From Flavobacteriales bacterium UBA7690 (GTDB lineage: Bacteria > Bacteroidota > Bacteroidia > Flavobacteriales_F > PHOS-HE28), in contig DLGQ01000023.1 of assembly GCA_002482775.1 (NCBI GenBank), positions 84,037-90,170 of the forward strand: a DNA stretch of 6,134 nucleotides, in the 5' to 3' direction. The translations under genes were made by a program, and so were the position numbers. Positions 5,808-6,134 of the stretch are shown one piece after another (position 1 is the stretch's first letter; every line of letters starts with the position of its first letter). A model generated the notes under the pieces. It saw only the letters and a list, made by a program, of their open reading frames with translations, did no database searches and was not told the origin of the DNA.

Positions 5808-6134
5808 TCAGCAGCCGAACAACTGCGCACTCGCCGCCAGCAGCCGCGCCTCATCGAAAGGCTTGCCGGTGAGTTGGATCCCGAAGGGCATGCCGTTACT
5901 GTGCTTGCCTGTGGGCAGGCTGATCGCGGGGACGCCGGCGAGGTTCGCTTGCACGGTGAAGATGTCCTGGAGATACATCGTTACGGGGTCGCTGATCTCG
6001 CCATGGGCGAAGGCTGTGCCGGGACAGGTGGGGCTGAGGATCAGGTCGTACTTGTCAAAGGCGGCCAAGGTGTGGTCGCGGATAATGCGGCGCACGCGCT
6101 GGGCTTGGCCGTAGTAGGCATCGTAGTAACCGGC
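5808..6134 (-). CDS. gatA: Glutamyl-tRNA(Gln) amidotransferase subunit A (C-terminal fragment)
   Basis: The last 108 residues of an amidase-signature protein, open to the right edge, where its beginning reads AGYYDAYYGQAQRVRRIIRD. GatA is the glutaminase subunit of the GatCAB complex, which converts Glu-tRNA(Gln) to Gln-tRNA(Gln) in bacteria without a glutaminyl-tRNA synthetase that covers this need. The stretch YYDAYY...AQ, then KYDLILSPTCPGTAF, then the run DPVTMYLQDIFTVQANLAGVP with AISLPTG and GMPFGIQLTGKPFDE, is characteristic of GatA rather than of general amidases. The Ser-cisSer-Lys catalytic residues lie in the missing N-terminal part, so activity cannot be judged. The protein ends at LFGC followed by TGA, and about 500 bp separates it from the next gene on the same strand. 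Confidence 0.93.
   Translation of the reverse strand, partial: AGYYDAYYGQAQRVRRIIRDHTLAAFDKYDLILSPTCPGTAFAHGEISDPVTMYLQDIFTVQANLAGVPAISLPTGKHSNGMPFGIQLTGKPFDEARLLAASAQLFGC

Noticed and set aside
5558..5872. Plus-strand open frame of 104 codons from a TTG
   Set aside because: No recognisable motifs, an unlikely start, and its last third runs antisense through gatA with low-complexity Arg/Ala/Pro content.

Overview
The window looks like chromosomal DNA from a moderately GC-rich member of the Bacteroidota, plausibly Flavobacteriales-like. The best single clue is the C-terminal tail of the serine hydrolase at 1805-3193, which has the SPNP...G-x-Y pattern of a type IX secretion (Por) sorting domain. 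Several starts also lack a Shine-Dalgarno sequence, and TAnnTTTG-like -7 boxes are present. The genus cannot be read from the sequence.

The layout is two convergent blocks. The plus-strand block (1-3350) holds the C-terminal third of an S9A serine peptidase of the oligopeptidase B / prolyl oligopeptidase type, cut by the left edge. It continues with an AraC-family regulator, a secreted serine hydrolase of the class C beta-lactamase fold with a type IX sorting tail, and a possible tiny one-helix membrane protein. The minus-strand block (3347-6134) holds, read right to left, the C-terminal end of gatA (cut by the right edge), a roughly 500-bp non-coding gap, an MltD-like lytic transglycosylase with LysM repeats, a 217-bp gap and an 82-residue conserved-looking hypothetical protein. 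The blocks meet tail to tail with a 4-bp overlap at 3347-3350.

Functionally this is mostly a housekeeping neighbourhood: peptide degradation, a regulator, a secreted hydrolase, peptidoglycan cleavage and glutaminyl-tRNA formation by transamidation. The only regulatory pairing the order suggests is the AraC regulator with the serine hydrolase, 51 bp apart on the same strand. No mobile element, CRISPR array, tRNA, rRNA or defence system was seen.

The least explained stretch is 5295-5807. It is non-coding, strongly G-skewed on the plus strand in its middle, and carries DnaA-box-like sequences (a TCCACA/TGTGGA inverted pair and TTATCCACG), three GTTGG...CAAC inverted repeats and a short direct repeat. 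It may be an upstream regulatory region for the transglycosylase gene or, more speculatively, a replication-origin-like element.
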